In this document: positions 1 through 9,354 of the stretch, one piece after another
How positions within the stretch are numbered: position 1 is the stretch's first letter
Layout: the number at the start of each line of letters is the position of its first letter
From: Pigmentiphaga kullae
GTDB lineage: Bacteria > Pseudomonadota > Gammaproteobacteria > Burkholderiales > Burkholderiaceae_B
Assembly (NCBI RefSeq): GCF_004216695.1
Contig: NZ_SGXC01000002.1
Location: 1,426,001 to 1,490,000 of the forward strand
DNA: 64,000 nucleotides
Direction: 5' to 3'
The notes under the pieces: model-generated
Told to the model about the DNA's origin: nothing
The model's database searches: none
What the model saw: the letters and a program-made list of their open reading frames with translations, nothing else
Position numbers and translations under genes: made by a program

Positions 1-1
1 G

Positions 2-439
2 CAGCACGTCCCCTACAAGGGCTCGGCGCCCCTGGTGACCGATCTCGTGGGCGGCCAGGTGCAGTTCGGTTTCGTGGTCCTGCAGGTCGCGCAGCAGCTG
101 GCCCAGGGCGGCAAGCTGAAGATCCTGGCCGTGACCGGAGAGCGCAGGCAACCCGCCGCCCCCGGCGTCCCGACCATGGCCGAAGCCGGCTACCCCGACG
201 TGAACGCCACCGGCTGGTACGGGCTGTATGCGCCCCAGGGCACGCCCGCCGCCGTGGTGAACAAGCTGGACGAGGCCGTGGGCCAGGTGATGAAGGACGC
301 CGACGTCCAGCGCAAGCTGATCGAGCAAGGCGTGAATCCGGCCTACGCCGGGCACGACGCGCTGGCCGCCTACACGCGCAGCGAAATCGCGCGCTGGCGC
401 GACATCGTGGCCCAGACCGGCTTCAGCGCGCAGGACTGA
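2..439 (+). CDS. Bug/TctC-family periplasmic solute-binding protein (C-terminal part, gene cut by window start)
   Basis: This is the C-terminal 145 or so residues of a tripartite-tricarboxylate-type receptor. The open frame runs in from the left edge. HVPYKGSAPLVTDLVGGQVQ is the family signature that precedes the second lobe, followed by the usual PTMAEAGYPDV and GWYGLYAPQGTP segments. Such proteins bind carboxylates in the periplasm. No membrane subunits (TctA/TctB) are visible, which is normal for the expanded Bug family in Bordetella and relatives. It ends 12 bp before a convergent porin gene. The ligand cannot be deduced. Confidence 0.9.
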   Translation, partial: QHVPYKGSAPLVTDLVGGQVQFGFVVLQVAQQLAQGGKLKILAVTGERRQPAAPGVPTMAEAGYPDVNATGWYGLYAPQGTPAAVVNKLDEAVGQVMKDADVQRKLIEQGVNPAYAGHDALAAYTRSEIARWRDIVAQTGFSAQD

Positions 440-451
440 CGCCGGCGCCGT

Positions 452-1180
452 TCAAAAACGGTAGGTGACGGCCAGCATGCCCACGATGGGGTTGATCTTC
501 AGGTCCGCCTGGCTTTCGATCGTACCCGCCGGCGTGCCATGGGTACGCAGGCGGGCACGGGTCTTGACCGGCAGGTAGGACACCGACAGCAGCGCCCCCC
601 AGTTCCTGTCGATCTGATAGGCGGCGCCGGCATTGAGCACCGGCGCCCATTTGCTGTCGACCTCGGCCTCGGTCTTCAAGCCGGGATTGGTGTTCCGGGT
701 GACGGTGGCCGACACCGCGCGCTGGAAGCCATCGGTCAGGCGCACGTCCGAATACCAGATGTAGCTCAGACCGGCTCCGACGAAAGGCCGGAAAGCGCTG
801 TCGGCCGGGCCGAAGAAATACTTGAACACCACGGCCGGACTCCACTGGCGGGCGGAGCCAAGCAGCCCCACCGGCGCCAATGCCTGTTCGCCATTCAGCT
901 TGAACCGGGGCGGCACGCCCAGGACCAGTTCGGCCGCGACGTGGTCGGTCAGGAAACGCGTATAGGTCAGCCCCAGGGTATCCGCGCTTTCCAGGGACGA
1001 TCCGGTGTCGGGTACGGGCCCCGCCACCGCGCCGGGCGCAACGATGGTCAACGGCTTGCTCGTATCCTGCGGGGCGAGATGCATCCAGCCCACGCCGAAG
1101 ACGTTGGATCCGGCGCCTTGCGCGTGAACCGCCGCGGCGCACAGGGTTCCCAGCATGGCCAACAGGATTCGATGCTTCAT
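452..1180 (-). CDS. OmpW-family outer-membrane protein
   Basis: A predicted 242-residue outer-membrane beta-barrel. The first 20 residues form a signal peptide ending AAAVHA before QG. The segments FGVGWMHLAPQD, LGLTYTRFLTDHVAAEL and FRPFVGAGLSYIWYSD are typical of OmpW, and the protein ends in aromatic YRF as barrel proteins do. OmpW proteins are small eight-stranded barrels with a hydrophobic channel. The start at 1180 is preferred to an upstream in-frame ATG because AAAGGA lies just before it and the signal peptide follows directly. Family assignment is good; the transported solute is unknown. Confidence 0.82.
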   Translation of the reverse strand: MKHRILLAMLGTLCAAAVHAQGAGSNVFGVGWMHLAPQDTSKPLTIVAPGAVAGPVPDTGSSLESADTLGLTYTRFLTDHVAAELVLGVPPRFKLNGEQALAPVGLLGSARQWSPAVVFKYFFGPADSAFRPFVGAGLSYIWYSDVRLTDGFQRAVSATVTRNTNPGLKTEAEVDSKWAPVLNAGAAYQIDRNWGALLSVSYLPVKTRARLRTHGTPAGTIESQADLKINPIVGMLAVTYRF

Positions 1181-1358
1181 GAATGTCCTTTCCGAATGTT
1201 CCGGGTCGCGCCTCGATGCACATTTAACCTGCCGATGGTCGCATATCGGTAACGCGTTAGCAAAATCTACATTTGCGTCGGTTTGTGTTCGGATACTGAC
1301 GCTGCGCCGCCCCACGCCCAGAATGGAGCCATGCCGTTCCCGCGGAGGTTGCGCCGCC

Positions 1359-2273
1359 ATGCCCCTGGGCCCTTACCTGGACCGTCTGCGCCGCGTGCTC
1401 ATCGTCGCACTGCTGTGGGACACCGCGCGCCGGTGGTCCGATCACCGCGCCGCCAGCAAGGGTGCGGCGCTGGCCCTGTACATGGTGTTCTCGCTGGCGC
1501 CCATCCTGCTGCTGGTCATCGCCATCGCCGGCGCATTCTTCGGCGAAGATGCCGTGCGCAACCAGCTCGTCAGCCAGATCGGCTCGCTGACGGGGCGCCA
1601 GGGAGCCGAGGCCATCCAGACCGTCCTGGCCAGCGCCCAGCAATCGGACAAGGGCTGGGCCGCCGCCCTGATCTCGACCGTGCTGCTGATGTTCAGCGCG
1701 ACCACGGCCTTCTCGGAACTGAAAGAGAGCCTGGACGAGCTGTGGGACGTGCCATCGTCCAGGACGTCCGGCATCTGGGCCTTGGTCCGCGGCCGGCTGC
1801 TGTCGTTCGGGCTGGTGCTGGTGCTGGCCCTGTTCCTGCTGATCTCGCTGGCCATCAACGCCGCGCTGGCCGCACTGCAGGAATACTGGCACGCGTACTG
1901 GGCCGAGTCGGTGTTCTCGACCGCGGCGCTGCTGGTGTCCAACCTGTTTTCGTTCGCCGTGGTCACGGCGCTGTTCGCGGTGGTGTTCAAGCTGCTGCCC
2001 AGTATCCATATCCCCTGGCGGGAGGTCGTTCCGGGCGCGCTGATGACGGCCGTGCTGTTCCTGATCGGCAAGGGCGTCATCGGCCTGTACCTGGGTCACG
2101 GCAGCGTGGCGTCGTCCTACGGCGTGGCCGGTTCGGTCATCGCGCTGATCCTGTGGATCTACTATTCGGCGCAGATATTCTTCTTCGGCGCCGCCTTCAC
2201 GCGGCAATACGCCGATACCTTCGGCAAGGGCAAGCGCAGTATCGCGCAGGCATTGGACGAAATCCCCCGTTGA
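1359..2273 (+). CDS. YihY/BrkB-family inner-membrane protein
   Basis: A 304-residue polytopic membrane protein of the YihY/virulence factor BrkB family. The early segment ASKGAALALYMVFSLAPILL with the following hydrophobic helix is characteristic, and about six membrane helices can be counted, the last around YGVAGSVIALILWIYYSAQI. The family was named for serum resistance in Bordetella pertussis, but most members have no proven function. The start at 1359 follows GGAGG at 1344-1348; in-frame ATGs further upstream would extend into a divergent promoter region. The gene faces away from the OmpW gene. Confidence 0.85.
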   Translation: MPLGPYLDRLRRVLIVALLWDTARRWSDHRAASKGAALALYMVFSLAPILLLVIAIAGAFFGEDAVRNQLVSQIGSLTGRQGAEAIQTVLASAQQSDKGWAAALISTVLLMFSATTAFSELKESLDELWDVPSSRTSGIWALVRGRLLSFGLVLVLALFLLISLAINAALAALQEYWHAYWAESVFSTAALLVSNLFSFAVVTALFAVVFKLLPSIHIPWREVVPGALMTAVLFLIGKGVIGLYLGHGSVASSYGVAGSVIALILWIYYSAQIFFFGAAFTRQYADTFGKGKRSIAQALDEIPR

Positions 2274-2311
2274 AGTAGGATAGCTTCACCCGGTACGCGG
2301 GGGAGACGACG

Positions 2312-2620
2312 ATGGCCGCGCTGCATCCCTACATCAGATTCCTGGGCAGTCTGCCGCAGTTCGAGATCGACCATCATGCGGGCACCGCCATCGAGCTGCG
2401 CAGCGGCGTCGTGGTGGCCAAGTACGAAGGCGAGAAACCGCATCACCAGCACTGCCTGGCCCTGAGCTGGCCGGGCCAGCCGGCCGGACAGCCGGTGCTG
2501 GTGTCGGCCACCAAGTACGTGCCGCTGCAGGTGGGCGAAGCCATCAAGCTGGGCGCGCCCCGCGCCGAGCTGCTGGAAGCCAGCCGGCACATCTTCGTCG
2601 AGGCCGGCGTCTGGCACTGA
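2312..2620 (+). CDS. hypothetical protein, 102 aa
   Basis: A small soluble protein that I do not recognise. It is rich in His and Leu, with a segment GEKPHHQHCLALSWPGQPAG and no signal peptide or membrane helix. GGGAGA sits seven bases before the ATG. It follows the BrkB-like gene by 38 bp on the same strand and may be cotranscribed with it. It could be a PilZ-like or other small beta-rich fold, but nothing in the sequence proves that. Confidence 0.6.
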   Translation: MAALHPYIRFLGSLPQFEIDHHAGTAIELRSGVVVAKYEGEKPHHQHCLALSWPGQPAGQPVLVSATKYVPLQVGEAIKLGAPRAELLEASRHIFVEAGVWH

Positions 2621-2629
2621 AACCTGTAA

Positions 2630-2830
2630 CTAGGGCACCAGCGGCGGATCGATCCAGACGAAGGTCTCGCCGCGCGAGATCATTTCCGCCACGTCTTCGG
2701 GCGGCACCTCGTAGTCGGTGCCCATCAGGCTGGCCGCGCCCGTGTCGTGGATGTGGATGACGGACGGCGGGTCGGTGTCGATGAAATACCAGTAGTACCC
2801 GGGCTTGAGGCTGTGGGGGGTGTCTTTCAC
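2630..2830 (-). CDS. hypothetical protein, 66 aa (GTG start)
   Basis: A small acidic protein of unknown function. It contains GYYWYFIDTDPPSVIHIHDT and ends FVWIDPPLVP. The start is taken as GTG at 2830 because GGAGAG lies six bases before it; a TTG start at 2851 is possible but has no ribosome site. The gene lies 76 bp downstream of the Rid gene on the same strand and could be the last gene of that operon. No domain is recognised. Confidence 0.55.
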   Translation of the reverse strand: MKDTPHSLKPGYYWYFIDTDPPSVIHIHDTGAASLMGTDYEVPPEDVAEMISRGETFVWIDPPLVP

Positions 2831-2906
2831 GATGGCTCTCCGTGTGTGCAAGCGTCCATACGTGAAATGATACCCATCCCCCCCGCGCCGCGCGACCCGG
2901 ATGCGG

Positions 2907-3311
2907 TCAGTCGGGGACGACCGCCGTCACCTCGATCTCGACCTGGGCCTCGTCCTCGACCAGGCCGGCCACCTGCACCGCCGTCATCGCGGGGAAATGG
3001 CGGCCGATGATCTCGCGATAGGCCTTGCCGATGTCCTCGTAGGACGCGACGTAGACCCGCTTGTCCAGCACGTACCAGGTCATGCGCACGATGTGCTCCG
3101 GCCCCGCGCCGGCCTCGGCCAGCACCTCGACGATGTTGGCCAGCGCCTGCCGGACCTGGCCGGCGAAGTCCTTGGCTCGGAACACGCCGTCGGGCTCCCA
3201 GCCTATCATGCCGCTGATGAAGACCTGCTTGCCGCGTGCGGCCAGGCCGTTGCTGTAGCCGCGGGGGCGGGGCCATCCGGCCGGCTGCAGTATCTCGATG
3301 TTCGGTGCCAT
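2907..3311 (-). CDS. Rid (YjgF/YER057c/UK114) family protein
   Basis: A 134-residue protein of the Rid superfamily, which forms trimers with ligand pockets between subunits. The segments FISGMIGWEPDG, QVRQALANIVEVLAEAGAG and QVEIEVTAVVPD fit the fold. Canonical RidA enzymes hydrolyse enamine/imine intermediates using an Arg in a PARS-like segment. Here the equivalent stretch reads FPAMTAVQVAGL, so that Arg appears to be Met. This suggests one of the Rid subfamilies without the classical deaminase residue. It lies at the end of the aromatic-CoA operon, 21 bp after the acyl-CoA dehydrogenase gene, with AAGGAG before its ATG. Confidence 0.85.
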   Translation of the reverse strand: MAPNIEILQPAGWPRPRGYSNGLAARGKQVFISGMIGWEPDGVFRAKDFAGQVRQALANIVEVLAEAGAGPEHIVRMTWYVLDKRVYVASYEDIGKAYREIIGRHFPAMTAVQVAGLVEDEAQVEIEVTAVVPD

Positions 3312-3332
3312 GGGTTCTCCTTTCGTCGTTCT

Positions 3333-4520
3333 TCAGGCCGCGCCCGCCGCGCGCAGCAGCTCGCGGGCGATGATCAGTTGCTGGACTTCGGTGGCGCCTT
3401 CGTAGATGCGCAGCGCGCGGATCTCGCGGTACAGCCGCTCGACCGTCTCGCCGCTGACCACGCCCTGCCCGCCGAACATCTGCACCGCCGCGTCGATCAC
3501 GCGCTGCGCGGTTTCGGTGGCGGTCATCTTGGCCATGGCCGCCTCCTTGGTGATGCGCGCGCCGCCGTCGCGCATCCAGGCCGCCCGGTAGGTCAGCAGC
3601 GCCGCGGCATCGACGCCGGTGGCCATTTCGGCCAGCTTCGCCTGGGTCAACTGGAAATCGGCCAGCGTCTGGCCGAACATGCGGCGCGAGGTCGCGCGCG
3701 CCAGCGCCTCGTCCAGGGCGCGGCGGGCGAAGCCCAGCGCCGCGGCCGCCACCGAGGTGCGAAAGACGTCCAGCGTGGCCATCGCGACCTTGAAGCCCTG
3801 CCCCGGCTCGCCCAGGCGCTGGGACACCGGCACGCGGCAGCCGGCAAAGCGCAGCCGCGCCAGCGGATGCGGCGCGATCACGTCGATGCGCTCGGCAATT
3901 TCCAGCCCGGGAGTGTCGGCATCGACCACCAGCGCGGTGATGCCGCGCGCGCCCGGCGCCTCGCCGGTGCGCACGAACACCACGTAGAAGTCGGCGATGC
4001 CGCCGTTCGAAATCCAGGTCTTGCTGCCGTCCAGCACGTAGTGCGAACCGTCCAGCGTGGCCGCGCAGGCCATCGCGGCCACGTCCGAGCCCGCCTCCGG
4101 TTCGGACAGCGCAAACGCGGCGATGGCCTGGCCAGCGGCCACGCGCGGCAGGTAGCGCGCGCGCTGGTCGCCGGTGCCGAACAGGCTGATCGCGCCCGAC
4201 CCCAAGCCTTGCATGGCGAAGGAAAAATCCGCCAGCCCGTCGTGATAGGCCAGCGTCTCGCGGATCAGGCAGACGGCGCGGGTGTCGATGGTGTTGGTCA
4301 GCCCGCCATGCTCCAGTCCGGCCACGGCATACCGTAGCCATCCATCCTCGCCCAGCGCCCGCACCAGTCCGCGGCAGGTCGCATCGGTATCCCCGCCATG
4401 CGCATGCGCCACCCGCCGCGCCGCCCACGGGTCCAGCTCCGCCACCAGTTCCTGGTGCCGCAGCTCGAAGAACGGCCAGGCCAGGTGCTGCGCCCTGCTC
4501 GAATTCGATGTGTCGCTCAC
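3333..4520 (-). CDS. acyl-CoA dehydrogenase
   Basis: A 395-residue FAD-dependent acyl-CoA dehydrogenase, the usual length. [13 protein letters not shown] is the flavin/substrate signature, [15 protein letters not shown] follows it, and [12 protein letters not shown] near the C-terminus carries the Glu expected to be the catalytic base. It probably oxidises an alicyclic or acyl-CoA intermediate in the surrounding aromatic-CoA pathway. Two GTG starts are possible. The one at 4520 has GAAGG eight bases upstream and follows the crotonase stop by one base; the one at 4529 would overlap that gene by eight bases. Confidence 0.92.
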   Translation of the reverse strand: MSDTSNSSRAQHLAWPFFELRHQELVAELDPWAARRVAHAHGGDTDATCRGLVRALGEDGWLRYAVAGLEHGGLTNTIDTRAVCLIRETLAYHDGLADFSFAMQGLGSGAISLFGTGDQRARYLPRVAAGQAIAAFALSEPEAGSDVAAMACAATLDGSHYVLDGSKTWISNGGIADFYVVFVRTGEAPGARGITALVVDADTPGLEIAERIDVIAPHPLARLRFAGCRVPVSQRLGEPGQGFKVAMATLDVFRTSVAAAALGFARRALDEALARATSRRMFGQTLADFQLTQAKLAEMATGVDAAALLTYRAAWMRDGGARITKEAAMAKMTATETAQRVIDAAVQMFGGQGVVSGETVERLYREIRALRIYEGATEVQQLIIARELLRAAGAA

Positions 4521-4521
4521 T

Positions 4522-5376
<855 letters not shown>

Positions 5377-5393
5377 GGTCGTCACCTCCTGTT

Positions 5394-5933
5394 CTATTTG
5401 CGTTCGGCGGGCGACCGCTCGGTCAGCCCTTGTTTCAGTTGCGACAGCAGTTCGATCAGCGTGTCCTTGGAAGCCGCGGGCAGGGACGAGAACAGCTCGA
5501 CGATCCACTGCTCGTGCACGGCCGCCATTTTCGCGAAGGCCTTGCGTCCGGACGGCGTGAGCTTGACCACGAAGGCGCGCCGGTCTTCCGGCGAGGGCTC
5601 GCGCACCACCAGCTTTTCTTCTTCGAGCTGGTCGGTGATGCCGGTGACGTTGCCGCCGGTCACCATCATGCGTTGCGACAGCTCGCCCATGCGCAATCCC
5701 TCGGGATGCCGCTCGAGCTGGGCCATGAGGTCGAAGCGCGGCAGCGTGATGTCGAAATCGGCGCGCAGGCGCGACCGGATCTCGGTCTCGATGCGCACCG
5801 TGCAGGACAGCATGCGCAGCCACAGCACCAGCGACTGGTGGTGGTCTTCCGTCAGCCGGGCTTCCAGGTCGAGCACCGGCGCGGGCTCGCGTCCCGCGCC
5901 GGTACCGGTTTCATCGATGGGCTTGCGAGCCAT
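5394..5933 (-). CDS. MarR-family transcriptional regulator
   Basis: A 179-residue winged-helix regulator. The core [20 protein letters not shown] is the recognition region, followed by the wing [17 protein letters not shown], both typical of MarR. MarR proteins in this setting usually repress the aromatic operon and are released by an aryl-CoA or aromatic acid. The gene is inside the operon, between the SDR gene (10 bp away) and the crotonase gene, so it is probably autoregulated. AAGGAG precedes the ATG. A possible AT-rich operator lies upstream of the first operon gene at about 9311-9335. Confidence 0.9.
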   Translation of the reverse strand: MARKPIDETGTGAGREPAPVLDLEARLTEDHHQSLVLWLRMLSCTVRIETEIRSRLRADFDITLPRFDLMAQLERHPEGLRMGELSQRMMVTGGNVTGITDQLEEEKLVVREPSPEDRRAFVVKLTPSGRKAFAKMAAVHEQWIVELFSSLPAASKDTLIELLSQLKQGLTERSPAERK

Positions 5934-5943
5934 CGTTACTCCT

Positions 5944-6717
5944 TCAAGTGACTTCGCCGCCCGCGACCGCGATGGCCTGGCCGTTCATCGCGGCCGAGGC
6001 CGGCAGGCACAGCCAGACGGCGGCATGGGCCACTTCGTCGGGCTGCACCAGCCGCTTCTGCGGATTGAACGCGGCCAGCGCCGCCGTGGCCTCGGCCTGG
6101 CTGCGGCCGGTGCGGGCGGATATGTTGGCGATGGCCTCGCGGCCCAGGTCGGTTTCGGTAAAGCCGGGGCACACGGCGTTGACCGTGACGCCCTTGGTGG
6201 CGACTTCCAGCGCCATCGCGCGCGTCAGCCCGACGACGCCGTGCTTGGAGGCGCAATAGGCCGCCGTGTAGGTATAGCCGATCAGGCCGGCGGTGCTGGC
6301 CACGTTGACGATGCGCCCCCAGCCGGCTTCCAGCATGCCGGGCAGGACCGCGCGCGAACAATAAAAGGTGCCGCTCAGGTTGACCGCCAGCATGCGGGCC
6401 CACAGGGCGTCGTCGGTCTTGCCCACGGACGCCGATTCCGCCTGGCCGGCGTTGTTGACCAGGATGTCGATGCGGCCCGCCGCGCGCACCGCGTCGGCCA
6501 TGCCCTGCTCGACCGAGGCCGGTTCGGCCACGTCCATCCGCACCCGGTGCGCGGCGCCCAGCGGCGCCAGCGCCGCCACCGCGCCATCCAGCGCGGCCAG
6601 GTCCCGGCCCGTCAGCGTGACCGCGGCCCCCTGGCGCAGCAGTTCGCGAGCGATGGCCAGGCCTATGCCCCGCGCGCCGCCGGTCACCAGCGCATGCTTT
6701 CCGTTCAATTGATCCAT
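5944..6717 (-). CDS. SDR-family oxidoreductase (3-hydroxyacyl-CoA dehydrogenase-like)
   Basis: A 257-residue classical short-chain dehydrogenase. It has the cofactor motif TGGARGIG near residue 12, NNAG near 88, and the catalytic Ser plus YCASK region near 140-157. The C-terminal VAHAAVWLCLPASAAMNGQA is also standard. In aromatic-CoA operons such proteins act as 3-hydroxyacyl-CoA or alicyclic alcohol dehydrogenases; this role is inferred from context. It is followed 10 bp later by the MarR gene. A 127-bp gap with an inverted-repeat element separates it from the upstream hydroxylase gene. Confidence 0.9.
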   Translation of the reverse strand: MDQLNGKHALVTGGARGIGLAIARELLRQGAAVTLTGRDLAALDGAVAALAPLGAAHRVRMDVAEPASVEQGMADAVRAAGRIDILVNNAGQAESASVGKTDDALWARMLAVNLSGTFYCSRAVLPGMLEAGWGRIVNVASTAGLIGYTYTAAYCASKHGVVGLTRAMALEVATKGVTVNAVCPGFTETDLGREAIANISARTGRSQAEATAALAAFNPQKRLVQPDEVAHAAVWLCLPASAAMNGQAIAVAGGEVT

Positions 6718-6782
6718 GAGCTATGTCACCACTCCATCGTATGACTCATGCCCAGACCCATGGCACCGCGGATCCGGCTTTG

Positions 6783-6842
6783 CCGGTCCGCCAGCGCCGC
6801 CCCCTTGAGGGGGCGCCCGAAGGGCGTAGGGAGTGGTCCCGT
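6783..6842. repeat. REP-like double-hairpin element between operon genes
   Basis: Two overlapping inverted repeats occur here: CGCCCCC (6798-6804), loop TTGA, GGGGGCG (6809-6815), then CGCCC (6814-6818), loop GAA, GGGCG (6822-6826). From general knowledge of Bordetella/Achromobacter genomes, GC-rich elements with this look are scattered between genes. I see no second copy in this window. It may reduce read-through or stabilise the mRNA 3' end of the hydroxylase gene. Confidence 0.5.
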
Positions 6843-6844
6843 CC

Positions 6845-9238
6845 TTACTCCAGTAGGCGCGCGGCGATTTCGCGGGGCGACATGCCTTGCGTCGCCGCCG
6901 CGATCTGGCGTTCGCGTTCCAGGTTGCGTTCCAGTTGCAGGCGGCCCGCGTAGTACTGTTTGGGCCACTCCACGTCCCATCCCATCTTCGCCGATTCCAG
7001 CAGCGTCCACGCCGGATTGGCCAGGTGCGGCCGGGCCAGCGCGCACAGGTCGGCGCGTCCCGCCGCGATGATGCCATTGACGTGGTCGGCCTCGAAAATG
7101 GCGCCCACCGCGATGGTCCGGATCCCGGCCTCGTTGCGGACACGGTCGGCGAACGGCGTCTGGAACATGCGGCCGTACACCGGCTGCTCGCGCTTGCTGA
7201 CCTGCCCCGACGAACAATCGATCATGTCGGCGCCGGCGGCCTTGAAAAGCCGGGCGATCTCGACCGCGTCGTCGGGCGTGATCCCTCCTTCGACCCAGTC
7301 GTGCGCCGAGATGCGCACGCTCATGGGCTTGTGCGCGGGCCACACCGCGCGCATCGCGGCGAACACCTCGAGCGGATAGCGGCAGCGGTTCTCCAGGCTG
7401 CCGCCATACTCGTCGGTGCGGCGGTTGGTCAGCGGCGAAATGAACGTGGACAGCAGATAGCCGTGGGCGCAGTGCAGTTCCAGCCAATCGAACCCGGCCT
7501 TCTCGGCCTCGAGCGTGGCATGCACGAAATCGCCCAGGATACGGCGCATGTCGTCATGCGTGGCCGCGCGGGCCACCTGCGACACGCCGGCCAGGTATTG
7601 TTCCTCGGACGCCGCGATGAGCGGCCAGTTGCCGGACTCCAGCGGCAGGTCCGTGCCTTCCCAGGCCAGCCTGGTCGATCCCTTGGGCCCGGCGTGCCCG
7701 ATCTGCACGGCGATCCGGGCATCGGTATGCTCGTGCACGAAATCGACGATGCGCTTCCAGGCCTCGGTATGTTCGGGACGGTAGAGCCCGGGACACCCCG
7801 GCGTGATGCGCGCGTCGGCCGACACGCAGGTCATCTCGGCGACGACCATGGCGGCCCCGCCCATCGCGCGACTGCCCAGGTGCACCATGTGGAAGTCGCC
7901 CACCGTGCCGCCCACCGCCGAATACTGGGCCATGGGCGACATGACGATGCGGTTCTTCAGCACCAGGTCGCGCACCCGCAGCGGTGTCAGCATAGGGGGG
8001 ATGGGCTTGCCGCGCGACGCCGGGGGCTCGGCCAGGCCGGCCGCCGCGAACGCCTTGCGCGCGAACCAGCGCTCGTAGCCTTCTACATAGGCCGCGTCGC
8101 GCAGCCGCAGGTTCTCGTGCGACAGGCGCTGGCTGCGCGTCAGCATGGAATAGGCGAACTGCTCGGGCTCCATGTCGACGTAGCGGTCGACGTTCTCGAA
8201 CCACTCCATGGAATTGCGGGCCGAGCTCTGGATCTTCAGTACCTCGATGGCCCGCACCGCCTCGTAGCCGGCCATCACGCCCTCGAGGTCCTGCCCCTGG
8301 TAGGTGTCGAAGCAGCGCGCCAGCTCGATCGCGTCTTCGAGCGCCAGCTTGGTGCCGGAGCCGATGGAAAAATGCGCCGAGTGGGCAGCGTCGCCCATCA
8401 GCACGACCGGCACGCGCTTGCCGTCGATGTCGTTCCAGTGGACCCAGCTGCCGCAGACGATGCGCGGGAAACGGATCCAGTTCGCCGAACCGCGCAGGTG
8501 GGGCGAATTGCTCAGCAGCGGCTGGCCATCCAGGTATTTGGCGAAGAGTTTTTCGCAGAAAGCGATGGCCTCGGCCTGGCTCATCTTGTCGATGCCGGCG
8601 CGCTGCCAGACTTCGTCGGGCGTCTCGATGATGAAGGTGGAGGTATCGCCGTCGTACTGGTAGGCGTGCGCCTGGAACCAGCCGTGCTCGGTTTCCTCGA
8701 ACGCGAAGGTGAACGCCGGGAACAGCTTCTTGGTGCCCAGCCAGACGAAACGGCAGTCGCGGGTCTCGATGTCCGGCTTGAAGGTTTCTTCGTAGCGCTT
8801 GCGGACCTTGCTGTTCAGGCCGTCGCAGGCGATGACCAGGTCGGCCCCGTAGCGGCGGGCCACTTCCTGGTCGTCGTCCACCTCGGTCTCGAACACCAGT
8901 TCGACGCCCAGTTCCACGCAGCGGTCCTGCAGGATGTTCAGCAGGCGCTTGCGGCCGATGCCGCAGAAGCCGTGGCCGCCCGAGGTGATGGTGCGTCCCT
9001 TGAAATGGACGTCGATGTCGTCCCAGTGGTTGAAGGACTGGAGGATGCGGCGCGCGGTGGTCTCGTCGGCCTGCACCAGGTTGCCCAGCGTCTGGTCCGA
9101 GAACACCACGCCCCAGCCGAAGGTGTCGTAAGGACGGTTGCGTTCGATGACGACTATGCGGGATGATGGATCCCGCTTCTTCATCAGCAGCGCGAAATAC
9201 AGCCCGGCGGGCCCTCCTCCGATGCACGCGATATTCAT
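6845..9238 (-). CDS. bifunctional aryl-CoA FAD monooxygenase / old-yellow-enzyme oxidoreductase (salicylyl-CoA 5-hydroxylase or 2-aminobenzoyl-CoA monooxygenase/reductase type)
   Basis: A 797-residue natural fusion. Residues 1 to about 390 are an FAD-dependent aromatic hydroxylase, with [12 protein letters not shown] at the start and [20 protein letters not shown] near 285-305. From about residue 400 ([20 protein letters not shown]) it is an old-yellow-enzyme-type FMN domain with [20 protein letters not shown] and [15 protein letters not shown]. This architecture is known from 2-aminobenzoyl-CoA monooxygenase/reductase, which hydroxylates and then reduces the ring; homologues are named salicylyl-CoA 5-hydroxylases. 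No CoA ligase is present nearby, so the substrate cannot be fixed. GGAGG precedes the ATG. It is the first gene of the operon running down to 2907 or beyond. Confidence 0.92.
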   Translation of the reverse strand: MNIACIGGGPAGLYFALLMKKRDPSSRIVVIERNRPYDTFGWGVVFSDQTLGNLVQADETTARRILQSFNHWDDIDVHFKGRTITSGGHGFCGIGRKRLLNILQDRCVELGVELVFETEVDDDQEVARRYGADLVIACDGLNSKVRKRYEETFKPDIETRDCRFVWLGTKKLFPAFTFAFEETEHGWFQAHAYQYDGDTSTFIIETPDEVWQRAGIDKMSQAEAIAFCEKLFAKYLDGQPLLSNSPHLRGSANWIRFPRIVCGSWVHWNDIDGKRVPVVLMGDAAHSAHFSIGSGTKLALEDAIELARCFDTYQGQDLEGVMAGYEAVRAIEVLKIQSSARNSMEWFENVDRYVDMEPEQFAYSMLTRSQRLSHENLRLRDAAYVEGYERWFARKAFAAAGLAEPPASRGKPIPPMLTPLRVRDLVLKNRIVMSPMAQYSAVGGTVGDFHMVHLGSRAMGGAAMVVAEMTCVSADARITPGCPGLYRPEHTEAWKRIVDFVHEHTDARIAVQIGHAGPKGSTRLAWEGTDLPLESGNWPLIAASEEQYLAGVSQVARAATHDDMRRILGDFVHATLEAEKAGFDWLELHCAHGYLLSTFISPLTNRRTDEYGGSLENRCRYPLEVFAAMRAVWPAHKPMSVRISAHDWVEGGITPDDAVEIARLFKAAGADMIDCSSGQVSKREQPVYGRMFQTPFADRVRNEAGIRTIAVGAIFEADHVNGIIAAGRADLCALARPHLANPAWTLLESAKMGWDVEWPKQYYAGRLQLERNLERERQIAAATQGMSPREIAARLLE

Positions 9239-9310
9239 GAGTCCTCCGCTGGCCGGCTCGACGGCTGGAAAAGTGGCGGCGGAACACGCGTATCCGCCTG
9301 TCTGGTGGCT

Positions 9311-9335
9311 ATTATTTCATACTTAAAATATTTTT
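9311..9335 (-). promoter_or_regulatory. AT-rich candidate promoter/operator of the aryl-CoA operon
   Basis: This short A/T stretch in otherwise GC-rich DNA lies 73-97 bp before the hydroxylase start codon. It contains TATTTCATACTTAAAATA, whose outer five bases on each side are inverted (TATTT / AAATA). Its position suits a promoter and a MarR binding site for the minus-strand operon. This is inferred from composition only. Confidence 0.35.
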
Positions 9336-9354
9336 GCGTCAAGCATTTTGGCGC

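Noticed and set aside
6887-9166. A 759-codon plus-strand open frame opposite the aryl-CoA hydroxylase
   Set aside because: It is a shadow of a clearly conserved gene; its translation is rich in Arg/Gly/His/Asp without any domain, as expected for antisense in high-GC DNA.
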